Counted from the stretch's first letter, positions 36,056 to 49,115 are shown. The stretch: DNA of 64,000 nt from Argentina anserina (GCF_933775445.1 NC_065878.1:11915395-11979394); one strand, 5' to 3'. Numbers and translations are program-made. The notes: generated by a model from the sequence alone, not told the origin.

Positions 36056-36822
36056 TTAGCTGCACTTCTTCACTGATCTGAGAGTAAAAAGAAACATGTC
36101 TTTCCATTTCTTTCTATTCATCTCCTTAAGAATCTTTCTGTGTTCTGCTTTCTTTACCTTGAGAGGCTCATCATCTCTGTTCTTCTTGGTTCTTGAGATG
36201 CTTCTCCTTCCAATCAGGAGCCTCTGACCTAGTGCAAGATCATCTACACCAACTTCCTCAATGTCACTATATTTCTTGATTAATTTTGAGAAGTCTTCTT
36301 TCTTTTGGCTGAATGAAAGCGCAACTAGATCCTCTTTATCCATCATGGCCAGTGCCTCGGCAACCTTGCTGAAGTCATAAACGCATCATGTGGTACTCTT
36401 ATTCTGAGCTGAGTAAGGGGCATGCTAGTTTTATTACCCTGGTTCAAGGTTTACAAAATTTGATCTCATAGGCCTATAGACTGACATACATCTTGGTGAT
36501 GGAGTCGATATTGGAAACATCATTTCAAGGGTGTAGCCTCTGTGATGTCCAACAAATGAGTCATGTCTTGCGACTATCTCTGAATCTAGCTATCCAGCCT
36601 TCTGAAACAAAAGAATGAGTTTGTGTCTAGACAACAAACTTAGGCCGCACGTCCACCTCGCTTTATAACTTAGAAAATAACTTTTTGTATAAATAGATGT
36701 ATATAGTTTCAAAAGAAAATAATATTCTAACTTTTAAGGTATATCGGATAAAGCAAGACCCTTACCTGGGGCTGTTTCAGTCCATTGCACAGTTAGTTCA
36801 TCTGCTCCACGTACCTTAAATG
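36056..36822 (-). pseudogene. Unidentified coding remnant with exon-like segments
   Basis: The longest open part (36346-36056, 96 codons) is Lys/Arg-rich: SFSQKKEDFSKLIKKYSD, LALGQRLLIGRRSIS, KAEHRKILKEMNRKKWKDMF. The frame extends upstream to a possible acceptor (GACTTCAG) near 36370. Further upstream on the minus strand, 36822-36768 reads VRGADELTVQWTETAP and ends at a GTAAGG donor. A matching acceptor (TTTTGTTTCAG) near 36603 leads into EGWIARFRDSRKT, then a stop. Several stops and frame changes between 36570 and 36370 break the model. I do not recognise the family. It looks like the 3' end of a decayed gene or of a transposon protein. Confidence 0.4.
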
Positions 36823-36999
36823 TTAGGATTGTGTGTGAATAAAATCAATTAGACTTAATAATACTTTACACTTTTAGATTTCGTAACATTAAAAAATAAT
36901 AATGAAGAATAAAAAAATTAAAAAAATAAACTATAAAAAAAAAATAATAATAAAATGATTAGAGGAAAAAAGTTCCATGTGGGCTAGAAAGTTCTGTTA
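36823..36999. other. AT-rich spacer
   Basis: Runs of A and AAT just before the gypsy remnant. The left limit of the gypsy piece is not marked by any visible end and was probably set by deletion. Confidence 0.35.
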
Positions 37000-37221
37000 T
37001 CCCATTCGATGCTTATATTGTTTTCAGGGAAACTTCGTTCGCGTTGGGTTGACCCATTTGTTGTTACTAACGTGTTTGCTCATGGTGCAGTTGAGATTCA
37101 AAATGATAAAACAGGGAAGACATTCAAGGTGAATGGACATCGACTTAAGCCCTACTATGAGCCATTTGAGGAACACACGCATAAGGAGACAATTGTGAGA
37201 GATGCGTCTAAAGGAGAATGA
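37000..37221 (+). pseudogene. C-terminus of a Ty3/gypsy polyprotein
   Basis: The frame encodes GKLRSRWVDPFVVTNVFAHG, then VEIQNDKTGKTFKVNGHRLKPYYE. This is the conserved C-terminal tail of plant gypsy integrase (GKLRSRWxGPF ... GHRLKxY). Everything upstream (gag to integrase core) is absent, so it is 5'-truncated. It is followed by a long non-coding 3' region containing GAGGACAATGT and AAGTGTGGGG, typical of Tat/Athila-like elements, and then by the 3' LTR at 38981. Confidence 0.8.
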
Positions 37222-38980
37222 ACATGAGAGAGTCTAGGCTGGGAGACTATAAAACTCAAGCGCTGCATGGGAGGCAACTAATTTCAACCGTATATGTGGA
37301 GTAGTCGTCTACGGGAGTTTGAATTTTCTAATCCCTTCACTCTTATGGTTGAATTGTATATGTGTTAATATGTGATCTTATTCTATGCTTGTGAATTACA
37401 TTCTTACTATTGAGCTTACATTGAGGACAATGTAATTTTCTAAGTGTGGGGTAAGGTTGCAAGATCATTGATTGTTTGTTTTTGCTTTGATTTATTGTTT
37501 GTGTCATGATATAAAAAAAATCCGAAAAATGAATGAAAAAAAAAATTATATTGCTTTATTGAGTCTTAGGATGCCCCTAAAGTCTAGGATGATTATGTCT
37601 CTAAATGCATAGATGATGGTTTTGCATTTCATACGAATTGAATTGTAAGTTTCATTGATGATGTGGATTTGATATGTACATGTGAGATTTGGATTGAATG
37701 TAATATGACATACATGTTTGGTTAGTTTGAAGTCCATAACAACCTGTGAGTTTTTGAGCCTATATGTACTTTCTTCATGAGATGTAATATGAAATTTCGT
37801 GGTTGTTCGTGAATCTCACTATTCTTTGCATATTCAACATCTATGTGTATAGCTTTTAATGGACTCTAGAATTTACTAGAACTCACTTTTGTGATTGTTG
37901 AAACTTTTAAGTCATAAAATGCTCTGATTTTGAAAATGATTTATGGATTATTTCTAGGAATGCCACCACTTTAGCCAAATAACCATGTATCCATATATGT
38001 GCCATGTTTGGGACCCCTTAGTTGAACCTCATTTGAGCCTACATTGAGCTTTTTCTTCATCACCTATGTTATCTCCATGCTTAGTATAGTTATCTCTACC
38101 TTATCCTATAGACTTGGCAAAATTCTTGTTGAGATGATGTTGTGATGAAATAAGTATGGGGTGGAAGACATTTGAAAAAAAAAATCAACAAGCTTTTAAG
38201 CAAGCATTGCCGAGAAAAAAAAAACAAGAAAAAAAAATAATGAATGATGAACTCGGCAAGAAAAGAAAAAAAATGCTAAGTTGTCTTCCATTTGTGATTT
38301 GAAGTTGAGTTGTAATTGAAGGTCTAAAAATTTTTACTTGACATTTGTCCATTTGACTTTGTGGTTAGAATGATGTTTGTGCCCAACTTGTTATATTCGG
38401 CCCCTGATGGTGTGTGGTGTCATAAGGATGATGTTTAGTCTACTAAGTCTATAGGATTACCTTTGTGATTCCTTGATATTCCATACCTTTAGCTAAGCCT
38501 AAATATTTATCTTATCTAATGATTCTTAAAATGAGCAAACCTTGGTTTGTGGAGATGATCACAAGAGTTGAGCATATGGTTTTGGTCCATTTGTGCACTT
38601 AGTTGTTAAATGAGGTTTTCCTCTGCTATTCACAAAGTGCTTTCATTTGTTGAAATATGCAAGTTATTTGATGCTTTAATATCATTTCTCTTGCATATAC
38701 TTGTGTGTGATTGATAACCATGAATCTGAGTGAAAAGAAGAGAGTATGTCTTGTGATGAGGATTAGATTGACTAAATATGTTAAATGCTTATTATCTCGT
38801 ATCTGACTAATTCATAGTATGAAGCATGTTTATGAAACTTGGAATTTATGTGCTTACATTCAAATGCTTAAACTTAAAAGCTATGTGTTTTGAGATTTCT
38901 GAGGCAATCATTTAGGGGTAATAGTGTCTCATTTAGTTTTGTTTTGATAAGGGACTAGCAAAAGCCAAGTGTGTGGTAGT
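37222..38980 (+). mobile_element. 3' untranslated region of the gypsy remnant
   Basis: About 1.76 kb, AT-rich and without a reading frame. It contains TTGAGGACAATGTAATTTTC at 37420 and AAGTGTGGGG at 37442, and ends with AAGCCAAGTGTGTGGTAGT just before the LTR, which looks like a decayed polypurine tract. Confidence 0.65.
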
Positions 38981-40549
38981 TGATGGAAGCACTTTGTGAG
39001 ACGTTCTTAACATGTTTTTACCTCAATTTGTACTTTGCTTAGTCCTTATTGTTGTACTATTGAGTCATTGAGTCGTAGTAATAATCTTGAGCGATATTGG
39101 ATGCATTTTTGTGCTACATGAGTTTAAAAAGCATAATTGGTCTAAAGTCCTAGTTTGACTAGGAATCCTTATTAAGTTTTGAAACTAATTATCTCTTACT
39201 TATGATTTTATTTTCTTATTTTCAGATTGGATTGAAGAGATAATTAAAGAAAAAAAGATGGAGCCAAGTAATGCAACAATTAATTAGAAGATGATCATTA
39301 AAGGCATAAAACATGGCATGATTTAGGGAATAAAACATGACATGTTTTAGGGAATAAAACATGGCATGATTCAAGGGATTAAAGTATGACATGTTTTAGG
39401 GAATAAAACTTGTCATGATTTAAAGGATTAAAGCATGACATTATATTATGAGAAAAGATGCAACTACTCTCATTCTTTCCTCTATATATACATGACTTCA
39501 TCTCTAAAATAAGATCACTTCTCATTAGCATTCAAGAGCCAAAACTCTATCAAAACACCACCATAAACTTCCCTCACAAATTAGCCAAGCCGTCCACCCC
39601 AAAACTATCATCATCTCCACCGAGTTTCACCATTAAAGACACACCTCCAAGGTTCCTACAACGTGTGATTCTCGCAACTCATCTCCATGGCTTCATCTAT
39701 TTTTGTTAATCTACAATTCTTTGTCTATGAAGATTGTAAGTTGTTATTTATGTGGAAATATTAGTTTTGTATTTGTTTTAGAATTTTCAGATTGTATTGA
39801 TATGTTTTTGAGACTATGCCGAATCTATGTTCCTATAATTAATGAGTTTGTATTTTTATTGTTGTGTTCTAATCATTTTTCTCACACTTTTAGATAATTT
39901 TCAGATATGTGCATATGAATTTAGTGCTTGGATGCAGTCCCTAAGATTATGTTTGAGTGCTAGATTTATCAACCATATTGACACAAATCGAATCATGCCC
40001 TAAGTAGGTTCGGTTTGTGTTGATTAAAAGTGGTAAAAATTCTGGAAATTTGCATGTGAAACCATGGTGGGTGACGCTACACATGAAACATGTCTCCAAC
40101 AAAGATTTGGTGCTTAAAATGTAATCTTGTTTGATTTCTACTCTAAGTGTTATTGAATTTGATTGCATGCAAATTTAGATTAGGCTCTAAGTCAATCTAA
40201 ATGTTAATTGAAATATTGCATGATTAGATGATCCCATAAGACTCTAATTGTATTGGTGTCTAAAAAGTATGTAATTGGTCGAATTAGAATGCATGATAGG
40301 TTCGACCTTGTAATTATGTCGTGTAATGGTAAAATTGGTTTAAGTTTGTTAAAGAGAAGTCGATCATGTAAATAATAATTTTGGTTTTATTTCAGTAGTT
40401 AATAATCAATTTCAAACCCCCCATTATTTGTTAACACTAAAAGTTTAGAATTCCCTTTAATTCCCCGAAAAGAACGATCTCTACTTATTCTATACTAACG
40501 ATGATGTTTTACAGGGTTTATTATATACGTTTTAATTAACGCTCTATCA
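38981..40549 (+). mobile_element. Family-2 LTR, 3' LTR of the gypsy remnant
   Basis: TGATGGAAGCAC to CGCTCTATCA, 1569 bp, co-linear with 19122-20721 over nearly its whole length with small differences. A TATA-like CTATATATACATG lies near 39482. The right flank (TACCC) has no partner on the left because the 5' part of the element is missing. It abuts the tandem array of a family-1 element. Confidence 0.85.
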
Positions 40550-42317
40550 TACCCCTCATGCAGTACATCGACAGGCACTGGACAACCCATCTGGTTACCT
40601 AAAATCATGTAAAACATGGGTACTCATGAGACCTAGGTACCCATCTATTACCCCTCATGCAGTACACCGACATACACTAGGCAACCCATCTGTTACCCAA
40701 TATCACTAAAAATATGGATACTCATGAGACCTAGGCAACTCATATGTTACCCCTCATGCAGTACACCGGCAGACAGACAAGAGCTCTAACCGAATCGTAA
40801 CTGATACCCGACCAAGGCTTGGTTTCGATTACTGCCAACACGTCCGAAGACAGAAAATGTTTTAATAAGACTGAATGTTAAAACCACGTACAATAACAAT
40901 CCACACATGTTATTGTACTACAACCAAGCGACTCTTGCACAACAATATGCACAACATTATGAATATATTCACAACATTATAATCTCACATTTGAAATAAA
41001 ACTGAAAACATTATATAATATAGCAACTCATATATATGTATCGTATTTACCATTTTCGTACACATACACATGCCACTATATTATATAAATGTCATGGTTC
41101 ACTCTTTTTAATAATTCAAAAATATAAGTCAGCGTCAAGGGTAGACTTGTCATAGTGAGATTTACTCACATTCACCATAGTCCATAATCACTAAAACCTT
41201 TTTAAAATCATTTATTAAAATAGCGTTTCACTTACCCATGAACCGTAGATGATCAAGTCACGTAATTTAAACCAAGACATATTTTTAAAATAATTTTTAT
41301 AATATAGTGATGCAACTCAAACTAAATTCAATAATTAAAACACTATTTTGATCATGATGATTATTGTGAGGTTTACTCACCTTATTTCATGCGTGCAACT
41401 TCCACGACACCGAAAAGCGATTCCCTCACTCATTTCGTCGGTCACCTAATAACATGATAAAATTCTTAGAAAACGATACGTAAAATATCAAGTGACGATT
41501 TCATTGCAGCTAAATAATATTCATAAAACACCGTTCACAGTTCACTGTTCACCATTACAGTTCATAGTACAACGGTCACCATTACTGTTCACGAACACTG
41601 TTCACCGTTACTGTTCATGTCCGCCACCGTTTTCCGACCACCACCAATGATCACCGAATTTCAACACCACAATCTAAATGACATTCCTAACAACTTTCTA
41701 GTTCAACACAAAGTCTAATTCTGAGCTTAAACACTTCAATTTAACAAAAACTGAAAATCCACAATTTAAAACCTAGGATTTCTTTTCTTCGATTCTCCTA
41801 GTACACAACGATTTGGGTGAAATATTTTAGAGTGTTTGTAGTATGGAATGAGACCTGCAGAATGAGACAAGAATCTCACTGATTGGTGGTCGGGCGAGGG
41901 AGATCCGGCGAGGTGAAGTTTGGCGAAATATGCACGTTCGGGGGAACAATACCTATGAACAGTACCAATCCGAATTTCTAATTTTCTCCCTATTTTTCTC
42001 TTTAATTCCCCTATTTATACTATTTTCAAAAATGTCCAAATACCTTTTGATTCATAACTTCTTCATACGAACTCCGATTTAGGCGTGCCACATGTCAACG
42101 AATTCGTATTGACGAACTCTACGACTTCCATGAATGAAGTTTTCTGAGATTCCTAACGGATAAAAAGTCAACTCTTGACCCGTCACGGTAACATTTCCGT
42201 GTATAAATCTATCGAACACTTTCGTTTTCTGCCTCGTACTATATAATCAGATTACTACCAATTTAAATATCTCCGAACAATAATTAGTAAATAATTATAA
42301 ATTTTCGGGATATTACA
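40550..42317 (-). mobile_element. Truncated family-1 copy (minus orientation)
   Basis: On the minus strand it starts TGTAATATCCCG at 42317. It contains the CACGTCCGAAGAC unit at 40842-40854 (one copy) and CTCATGAG/ACACCGGCAGAC array units at 40550-40770, then stops at the family-2 LTR. The 3' end of the family (GTCGTGACA) is missing, so the join at 40549/40550 is a truncation or deletion scar. A TATA-like element (minus GTATAAATAGG) lies near 42008-42020. Confidence 0.75.
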
Positions 42318-45300
42318 TATGGGTTATGAGGAAGAAACTTTGCCTTACATATCGGCAAACGAGAATTTGATACAGATACGGTACATTTGATCACTAGACT
42401 TAGTAATAGAACTATAAAACTTGAACAAACTCTGCAAAGTGCAAACTAGCTAGTTCAAAGCAAATATCACGACTGTACTTGTATAGATCTTTTTGGTCGC
42501 TTGTACGTGTATAAATCAACCCCAATTTTAATTAAGTAGGGGTCCTATTTATGATCATATTATTAGACAAGGCCCCAATGGTGCTCGTACTCCTTTGTTT
42601 CAGATCGATATGATGAAAATGAGAGATATTTTCATAGACTATTGAAATAATATAATGTATATGGGCAAGCAGACCAGAGTCACCAATCTAGTCCGCATGA
42701 AAACAACTAGAACCAGAAGAACATGATGAATGCTGAGATAAGTTGAGCAAATCATTAATTTAAGGACTTGATTAGCTAGATTAAATTTGTTAATTGTCAA
42801 CCAGTCACTAGTTCCTCACAAGACAACAGAGGCACTTTATTATGGCTTTCATGTATCTAACTCCTACATGTGATTTTACCAAATATGAAATACATGTGAG
42901 AAAGATAAACAATTGGAACACAGTTAGCTGGAGAGAGTTTAACATAATTATTTCTGTCATTGACTTAAGCACAGTAGTAACTGTTAAAATAAAAGGGCTA
43001 TCGGCATGCATGACTGTTTGAGCAGAAGTAGCTTGTAGAATCTTTTAGGCCCCTTAGTTTTAATTCTTATGATCAAATCAGAGACAAGGGAGGCCCTGAT
43101 TGCTAATTATTTTGTTTACTCATGGTTGATACTGTTTAAGGAATCTATCAAATCTAACTCCACAATCAGAAGAAAACAAAATTATGATCATTTTAATAAT
43201 AATTGTCTAAATCCTTATCATTCTTTTCAACAATGAAAGACTAGTGGAAGAGATTTGGATCATCTATCTTTTGCATACAACAATGTTGAAAGAAATAAAA
43301 ATGGTTTTATTTAATTTTCTTTTTCGATCAGTGATAAAGAGGTGTTCTAAGGAGGATAAATACTTTGTTCATAGACTATATGAAGCATATGAAGTCAATT
43401 TCGTTTTGTGAGGATAAATACTTTGTTTCAGAGCTAGAAGAATAGAGAAAATTGTATGTTTATCAATCAACAAATTAATTGTGTGTAGAAATATTAATAT
43501 AACACATATAACTCAACTGATTTTTTTTTCGGTCAATATGTTGATATTTTCGTGATTCTTGTATTTATCAAAATTTTACTTGGCTATGCCTACCATAATT
43601 TGATTTTTCGTCCGAGCATCACATGCTAGAAGACCTGGCCACCATCAAGTAGTGAGTAGTCCTTGTTTTGCCTTCGAAATCAAGAACAAGATACAATAAT
43701 ACATGTTTCTCGAAATCAAGATCAGTGATAACAGTGCTTATACTTAAGATAAACTAACGGTTTCTCATGCTTATTGTTTTTCTTGCTATTTTGTCCTCCT
43801 TCCTTCTATTGTCTACATAAAATCTACAGTGAATTTCCGATTTTACCTCCTTTCTTTTACGTTTTTTTTTTCATTCTCTCTAGAAGCCTCACTGTCATTT
43901 TCTTCAATTATCCGTCGCTCTCGCACACACCACTCAATTTCTTCTCTCACACCGGCAATCAAGCTTTATTCTTAATCTATTTCTTGACAACTTTAGGTTT
44001 CACCATACCCCATTTATGGGTGTTATATTAACTGGCGAAATCTATCACCCTGTTTTGTTTGGTTTTGATTGAATTGATGTTTTTGGTCTCCATAAACTTC
44101 GACCACTTGGGTAAGACAGCTTGATTTGGACGACCTCCGCCTTTTTAATTTGTGCCTCATCAAGGTTAGTTTCTCCATTAAATTTCAATTTCTTCTTTTG
44201 GGTGATTGTTGCTGCATGTTTACTTTTGTTGTCTGTGCTTGGATATGGATTGTACGAATTTCTGATTCATATGGTCGATCATTAGTGTTCTATCTGCTAT
44301 TTTTGAGGTGTTCTAACTCCCACAATTGCAGCAGCTCTCATTTTCAGCAAGTACAACAACCCCCATTACCTACTCTCCCAATTCTGACCTAAACAAATCA
44401 CCCCTTTTTGGTTATTCACTCTCAGTCAAGGCTTCTAACCTACTACTAATTATTTATTAAAGTATTGTGTTGGAGGATTAGGCTCTTTTGATTAAATTTC
44501 CAGCTTTGACTCATTGATTAATTACTCCCATTAGCTTCGAACAAACCCTGCTTCATATACTAATATATGCATATAACAGGAGCATGATCCGTATTCTACT
44601 TCTGCAGTTCAGTACTGAATTTGCTAAGCTGAACCCACTAAACTGTGTCTGTCTAAAGCTCAGCAGCACAGTTCAAGGGTTTGCATAAAGCGATAATGAT
44701 TGCATTCCTAAGCAGACACATACACATACAGGCTGGGAAATTGGCAAGGCATGCAGTTGCGCACTCACCTTGAAGCTCAATAATTTACTGTTGAGATCAA
44801 GATTATCATCCTCGATCCATATCTACATTGTACAAAGATACCATATCACAATGCAACCAAAGAGATTTTTAAAGAGACTTAAAACCAGAATCCTACTTTT
44901 ATCTTCTTTCTGCTGTTCCTTGTATGAAGGTGGTTCACCTAATTCTATATTTTTCATGTTGCCTCCTTTTACAGAGTAAAAGTGACGGACCCAAAACATG
45001 GAAGCCAGGATTGATTAGCCTTTATGAAATATGGGTCATGCTCAATTGACTATAGGTTTCTTCAAGCCCTTTGTTGGAAAGTTGGAAAAGCATTTGTTTC
45101 TGGAGCCATGGGAGCATGAATATCGAAATATAGAACATATGTAAACAATAGTTTGCTTAGAGATGAGTTTTAATGAAATAAGTCAAAATAGACGAGGAAT
45201 GTCTAATTCATATTGCAAAAATTAGAACCAAAAGTGAATTTTCATTGCTCGCAATTTTCAGTTTTTGATCACATGTAGAAATAAAAGAACAAGAAGAAGG

Positions 45301-45820
45301 ACACAATTTTCACGGGAGTAGTAATAAAAGAAAGTAATGAAAGTCCACCCTGGAAGCGTAGCAATTGGGCTGTCACACATCATAACATGTTATTCTAGTC
45401 GTTATGCTTATGACCGTTAACCCCAAATTTGGAAAAGTCAGCATAAGTACTTAACTAGCAATCTAGGAAGCACAGCAACCAAAACTCACAAATAACACAA
45501 GAACACAAAATATAACCTAAAAATATGTGATTGGTTATTTGGTTTGATACGAATGTGAATACAAAATCCAAAAAAGAAAACCACAAAAAAAGAACGAATT
45601 AAACATAAACAAAAAGAGAGAGAAAGAGGAGTCCATCACCAGCAAGCTAAACCCACAATACCTTCCTTCCAAGACATTCAAAGCAGAAAACACAGCAGCA
45701 CAAACAAGAAGTAGAATCCAAGAATTCTACCTCTGTTTTCTTTGCTTGCTTCATTTTCTCGCTTCCATTCACTTCAAAGAGTTCAAGAAACAACCAAAGA
45801 AAGGTTGAATCTTTATCCCA
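42318..45820. other. Intergenic and 5' flank of the DUF641 gene
   Basis: Open frames at 42808-43011, 43774-44031 and 44126-44392 are unsupported by any domain. The purine-rich stretch near 45610-45640 and the following 180 bp read like a 5' untranslated leader of the gene that starts at 45821. Confidence 0.4.
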
Positions 45821-47302
45821 ATGCTGGAAATGGATGGCTCTTCTAAACCTCCCCAAATCTCTGAAATGTTCTCCAAGTTCGCTCTAGCCTTTAAAGCCAA
45901 GACCTTTGAGTTCTTCGCTGAAGAAGAAGAAGACCCGGACAGCTTGTCTCTACTCGACTCCGCCGAAGAGGTCATCACCGACCAGAAAGTCGTCGTCATC
46001 AAACCCGACGGAGCAACCACTCCCAACCCGCCGGAGCTTCCAATAACTCCGACGAAGCCCAATTTGGACGATACCCATCTCCAAAAACCAGACCTTTCCA
46101 CTGTTACAAGCTCTCCGAGCAAAACCCAGATCAGACCCATCAATTTTCCGACGACCCAGACTCTGATTTCGTCGGTCTTCGCCACTGTCTCGTCTTTCGA
46201 AGCTTCCTACCTTCAGTTGCAGACGGCCCATGTGCCCTTTGTGGAAGAGAGCGTGACGTCAGCGGACCGGGCTCTGGTTTCTCACCTGCAGAGGCTGTCG
46301 GAGTTGAAGCAGTTTTTCAGGGGGTTGGAGTTCGGCTCGGGTTTTGGAGTCGGGTCTTGCTTGGAGGCCCAGGTGCAAGAGAATCAGAGCAAGCTCCGGA
46401 CTCTGGGGACAATGTCAAATAGGCTGCAGACAGAGATTGATCACAAAGACAATGAAGTTGTGGCCCTCAGGAAAAAGCTGGGTGAGATTCAGAAATCTAA
46501 CTTTAGATTGTCACAGAGGTTATCTTCTACTTTGAATGCTTCATCTTGTGAGGTTTTGTTATCGGTTAGAGTATTTGATTCGGTTCTACATGAGGCTTGT
46601 AGATTGACACATAGGTTTACTAAGATTTTGATAAGTTTGATGGGGAAAGCTGGGTGGGATTTGGATTTGGCTGCCAATTTGGTTCATCCTGATGTTGCTT
46701 ACACGAAAAATGCACACAATCGGTATGCGTTTTTGTCATATGTTTGTTTGGGAATGTTCAAAGGGTTTGATACAAAAGGTTTTGGTTTAGTTGAGGATGA
46801 GGTTTTGTGTAACGGGCATGAATCGGAATTGGATAAGAGCAATGTGCCTTTGAAGCAGTTGCTTGAGCATGTATCGAGCAATCCAATGGAGTTGTTGAGT
46901 GGGAATCAGAGCTGTGAGTTTTCGAGATTTTGTGAGAACAAGTATCAAGAGATCATTCACCCCACAATGGAATCTTCAATGTTCAGTAATTTTGATCGGA
47001 ATGCAGTTGTGTTGAGTAAATGGAGGTCGCTTAGTGTATTCTATGAATCGTTTGTTGATATGGCTAGCTCAATATGGACGTTACACAAGTTAGCCTATTG
47101 CTTTGATCCGGTGGTGGAGATATTCCAAGTGGAAAGAGATGCAGAATTTTCTGTTGTATATATGGAAGATGTCACTAGGAGATTGTCACTGCCTAGTAAA
47201 ACCAGGGCAAAAGTTGGCTTCACAGTGGTTCCGGGTTTTAAAATTGGAAGGACGATGATTCAGTCTCAGGTTTACCTAAGTGGCTTGAAATGTACAGAGT
47301 AG
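45821..47302 (+). CDS. IRK-interacting protein-like / GIL1-like DUF641 protein
   Basis: A single uninterrupted frame of 493 residues with no intron, usual for this family. The N-terminus carries PQISEMFSKFALAFKAKTFE (11-30) and an acidic stretch. The conserved DUF641 region begins about residue 112 (LISSVFATVSSFEASYLQLQ, then TAHVPF). It continues into a predicted coiled coil (about 181-235; ENQSKLRTL, RLQTEIDHKDNEVVALRKKL). The C-terminal conserved tail reads KVGFTVVPGFKIG and IQSQVYL (about 462-485). Family members include the Arabidopsis IRK-interacting protein, which binds a leucine-rich repeat receptor kinase, and GIL1, needed for light control of gravitropism. Two starts are possible, 45821 and 45830 (MDGSS); the second is closer to family N-termini. 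An antisense frame (46185-45769) is a codon shadow. Confidence 0.9.
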   Translation: MLEMDGSSKPPQISEMFSKFALAFKAKTFEFFAEEEEDPDSLSLLDSAEEVITDQKVVVIKPDGATTPNPPELPITPTKPNLDDTHLQKPDLSTVTSSPSKTQIRPINFPTTQTLISSVFATVSSFEASYLQLQTAHVPFVEESVTSADRALVSHLQRLSELKQFFRGLEFGSGFGVGSCLEAQVQENQSKLRTLGTMSNRLQTEIDHKDNEVVALRKKLGEIQKSNFRLSQRLSSTLNASSCEVLLSVRVFDSVLHEACRLTHRFTKILISLMGKAGWDLDLAANLVHPDVAYTKNAHNRYAFLSYVCLGMFKGFDTKGFGLVEDEVLCNGHESELDKSNVPLKQLLEHVSSNPMELLSGNQSCEFSRFCENKYQEIIHPTMESSMFSNFDRNAVVLSKWRSLSVFYESFVDMASSIWTLHKLAYCFDPVVEIFQVERDAEFSVVYMEDVTRRLSLPSKTRAKVGFTVVPGFKIGRTMIQSQVYLSGLKCTE

Positions 47303-48696
47303 TGACAGATAATTGTTCCCCTATTAGGACTGTCATGGCAATATTAAGATGCGGCGACTTGCCAAGGAAACTCTTTGAAGAAGTTTGACTGTGCTGCACC
47401 CGCAATAATCATGCCATTGCCATATATATAGTTTTCTTGTGATACATGCTACCTGGTTAGTGACTTTGCTTTTCCTTTGTATATGGATTTCTGTTGAGAG
47501 TTGAGACCTCTGTTAACCCAACTGTATAGAACCCTTTTCGTTCTAGTCTCTCTATTTTGGCTTAAATACGTATACACTACAGAGTCGTGTATCTCAGTTG
47601 GTTGTGCCATTGAAAACAAATACCTTATGACTTTCAGCTGTAATGTTATCTCACAAAAACATGCTTGATCTGCTTTCCCTGAAGTGGCCTCTTTTAGGTA
47701 CTTCTGTATTGTGAATGTGAATGTTATAATGACTTCTCTTGGATAAAGTCCCAATTCCATCTTTGAGTAGCTGGTAGTACTAGTACATAGTTGTAAAATG
47801 CTACACCTTTGTGTTCTCTTCTGTCATTTAGGAGAAAATGTATATGCATTGATGACTGTTATTGACTGATGAAGCACAATCTGTCTGAACATCAAACAAC
47901 GTAGTTAAGTGCACTGCTCAAAGTTTCTATCTTTCTTTGCCTTTTCTTTTTCCTTATTTTTCTTTTTTCCTTAGTTTCCTTTGGGGGCTCATAGTCTTGG
48001 ATTGATAGTAGACTACTGTTTATTAGTATGCATATTTACTAGAAAGGCAACTAGGGGTTGATGTTTGTCTCTAATTTATTGATTCGAAATTATGGTCAAG
48101 TTCAGAAAGCTAGTTGGTGCCTAGACAATCTCTATTGGATATGATCATTCCGATTATAAAGCTCATATGGATTCAAAAGTAGTAATGGAGAGTGACCCAA
48201 TTTTCCAATCCCTTCTAGTTGTCTGGTCCCAGATGACTCCTAAGCAACTTCACTGGGATAATGCAAAATGTGAATGATTCCAAGTATGAAACGACTTGTG
48301 TAGAGCAATTTCTACTACAAAGTCCGGATTGTATAACACTTTCTACAACTTATTTTTTCTTGTAGTGGTTTAAGTGGAAACAAAATGATGAACTTGCTTT
48401 ATGAATTTTTATTTTTCTTGTAAGTCATCAATTTCAGGAATAAAGACAGCCATTCCCAGATTCCCTTGCATTATATACACGAATTCAATTGTAACTTTTT
48501 TGTCTTGGCCAAAGATTTTTTTTTTCCCGGCAACATGAGTAAAACCCTCCAAAAACAACAAAATAAACACGAGGACCTCCATTGTGCAAAGCTAGCATGA
48601 CTCCAAGCAAACCAGTTAATGTCAAGCCTCCATAATAGGATCGAAACTTTCTCTTGGTCGTTCACTCTTGCTGGCCCAAAGATGAGAATCGGGGGT
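47303..48696. other. 3' flank of the DUF641 gene, nothing else recognised
   Basis: The first few hundred bases are presumably 3' UTR. No other feature is supported. Confidence 0.4.
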
Positions 48697-48741
48697 TAGA
48701 TGTAGTTGATTGTCTTTTTTGGTCAATAGATGCAGTTGATT
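48697..48741 (-). mobile_element. Vestigial LINE insertion with 15-bp target duplication
   Basis: TAGATGTAGTTGATT (48697-48711) and TAGATGCAGTTGATT (48727-48741) differ at one base. They flank only 15 bp, which on the minus strand read TTGACC, six A, then GAC. The TTGACC-poly(A) core matches the insertion at 23420-23437. Confidence 0.6.
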
Positions 48742-48889
48742 TTAAAATAAAACAGAGCAAGAACAGAAGAGGATTGCTGGATGCTAGAACCACCAGATTG
48801 ATACGCTTTAGGGAGCTTGATTGAGTTTCTGGTGTGGCATTTCATTTCGTGTAATTCCACATTTTAATCTGCCTGGTCAGCTTAGCAAG

Positions 48890-49115
48890 TGATACGCTTG
48901 CACCATGCCAATAACATCATAGGAGAGGCATCGAAAAACACTCTTCACCATCCACTGTCAGGTAAAGCAGGTTCAATCTTCTTGATTGCTGAAAGTCGCG
49001 ACTGCTCAGCTGCTCTTCCGATGCCAAAACCACCTACCATGCATCGTCACCTCCAGTGGCTACAACTTTCTTCTCATTGACCGCCACCGCTTTTGTTCTG
49101 GTGTTTTCTAATACG
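48890..49115 (-). pseudogene. Possible gene fragment, family not recognised
   Basis: The minus strand reads RTKAVAVNEKKVVATGGDD. After a one-base shift it continues MVGGFGIGRAAEQSRLSAI and KKIEPALPDSGW before a stop. The two stretches look protein-like (regular, low in stops) but I cannot name a family. No splice sites or start are evident. Chance coding is possible. Confidence 0.25.

Noticed and set aside
43509..43540. T-run followed by CGGTCAA, resembling the vestigial LINE insertions.
   Set aside because: No matching direct repeats on the two sides.
45769..46185. 138-codon minus-strand frame over the start of the DUF641 gene.
   Set aside because: Antisense shadow of a GC-biased coding region.
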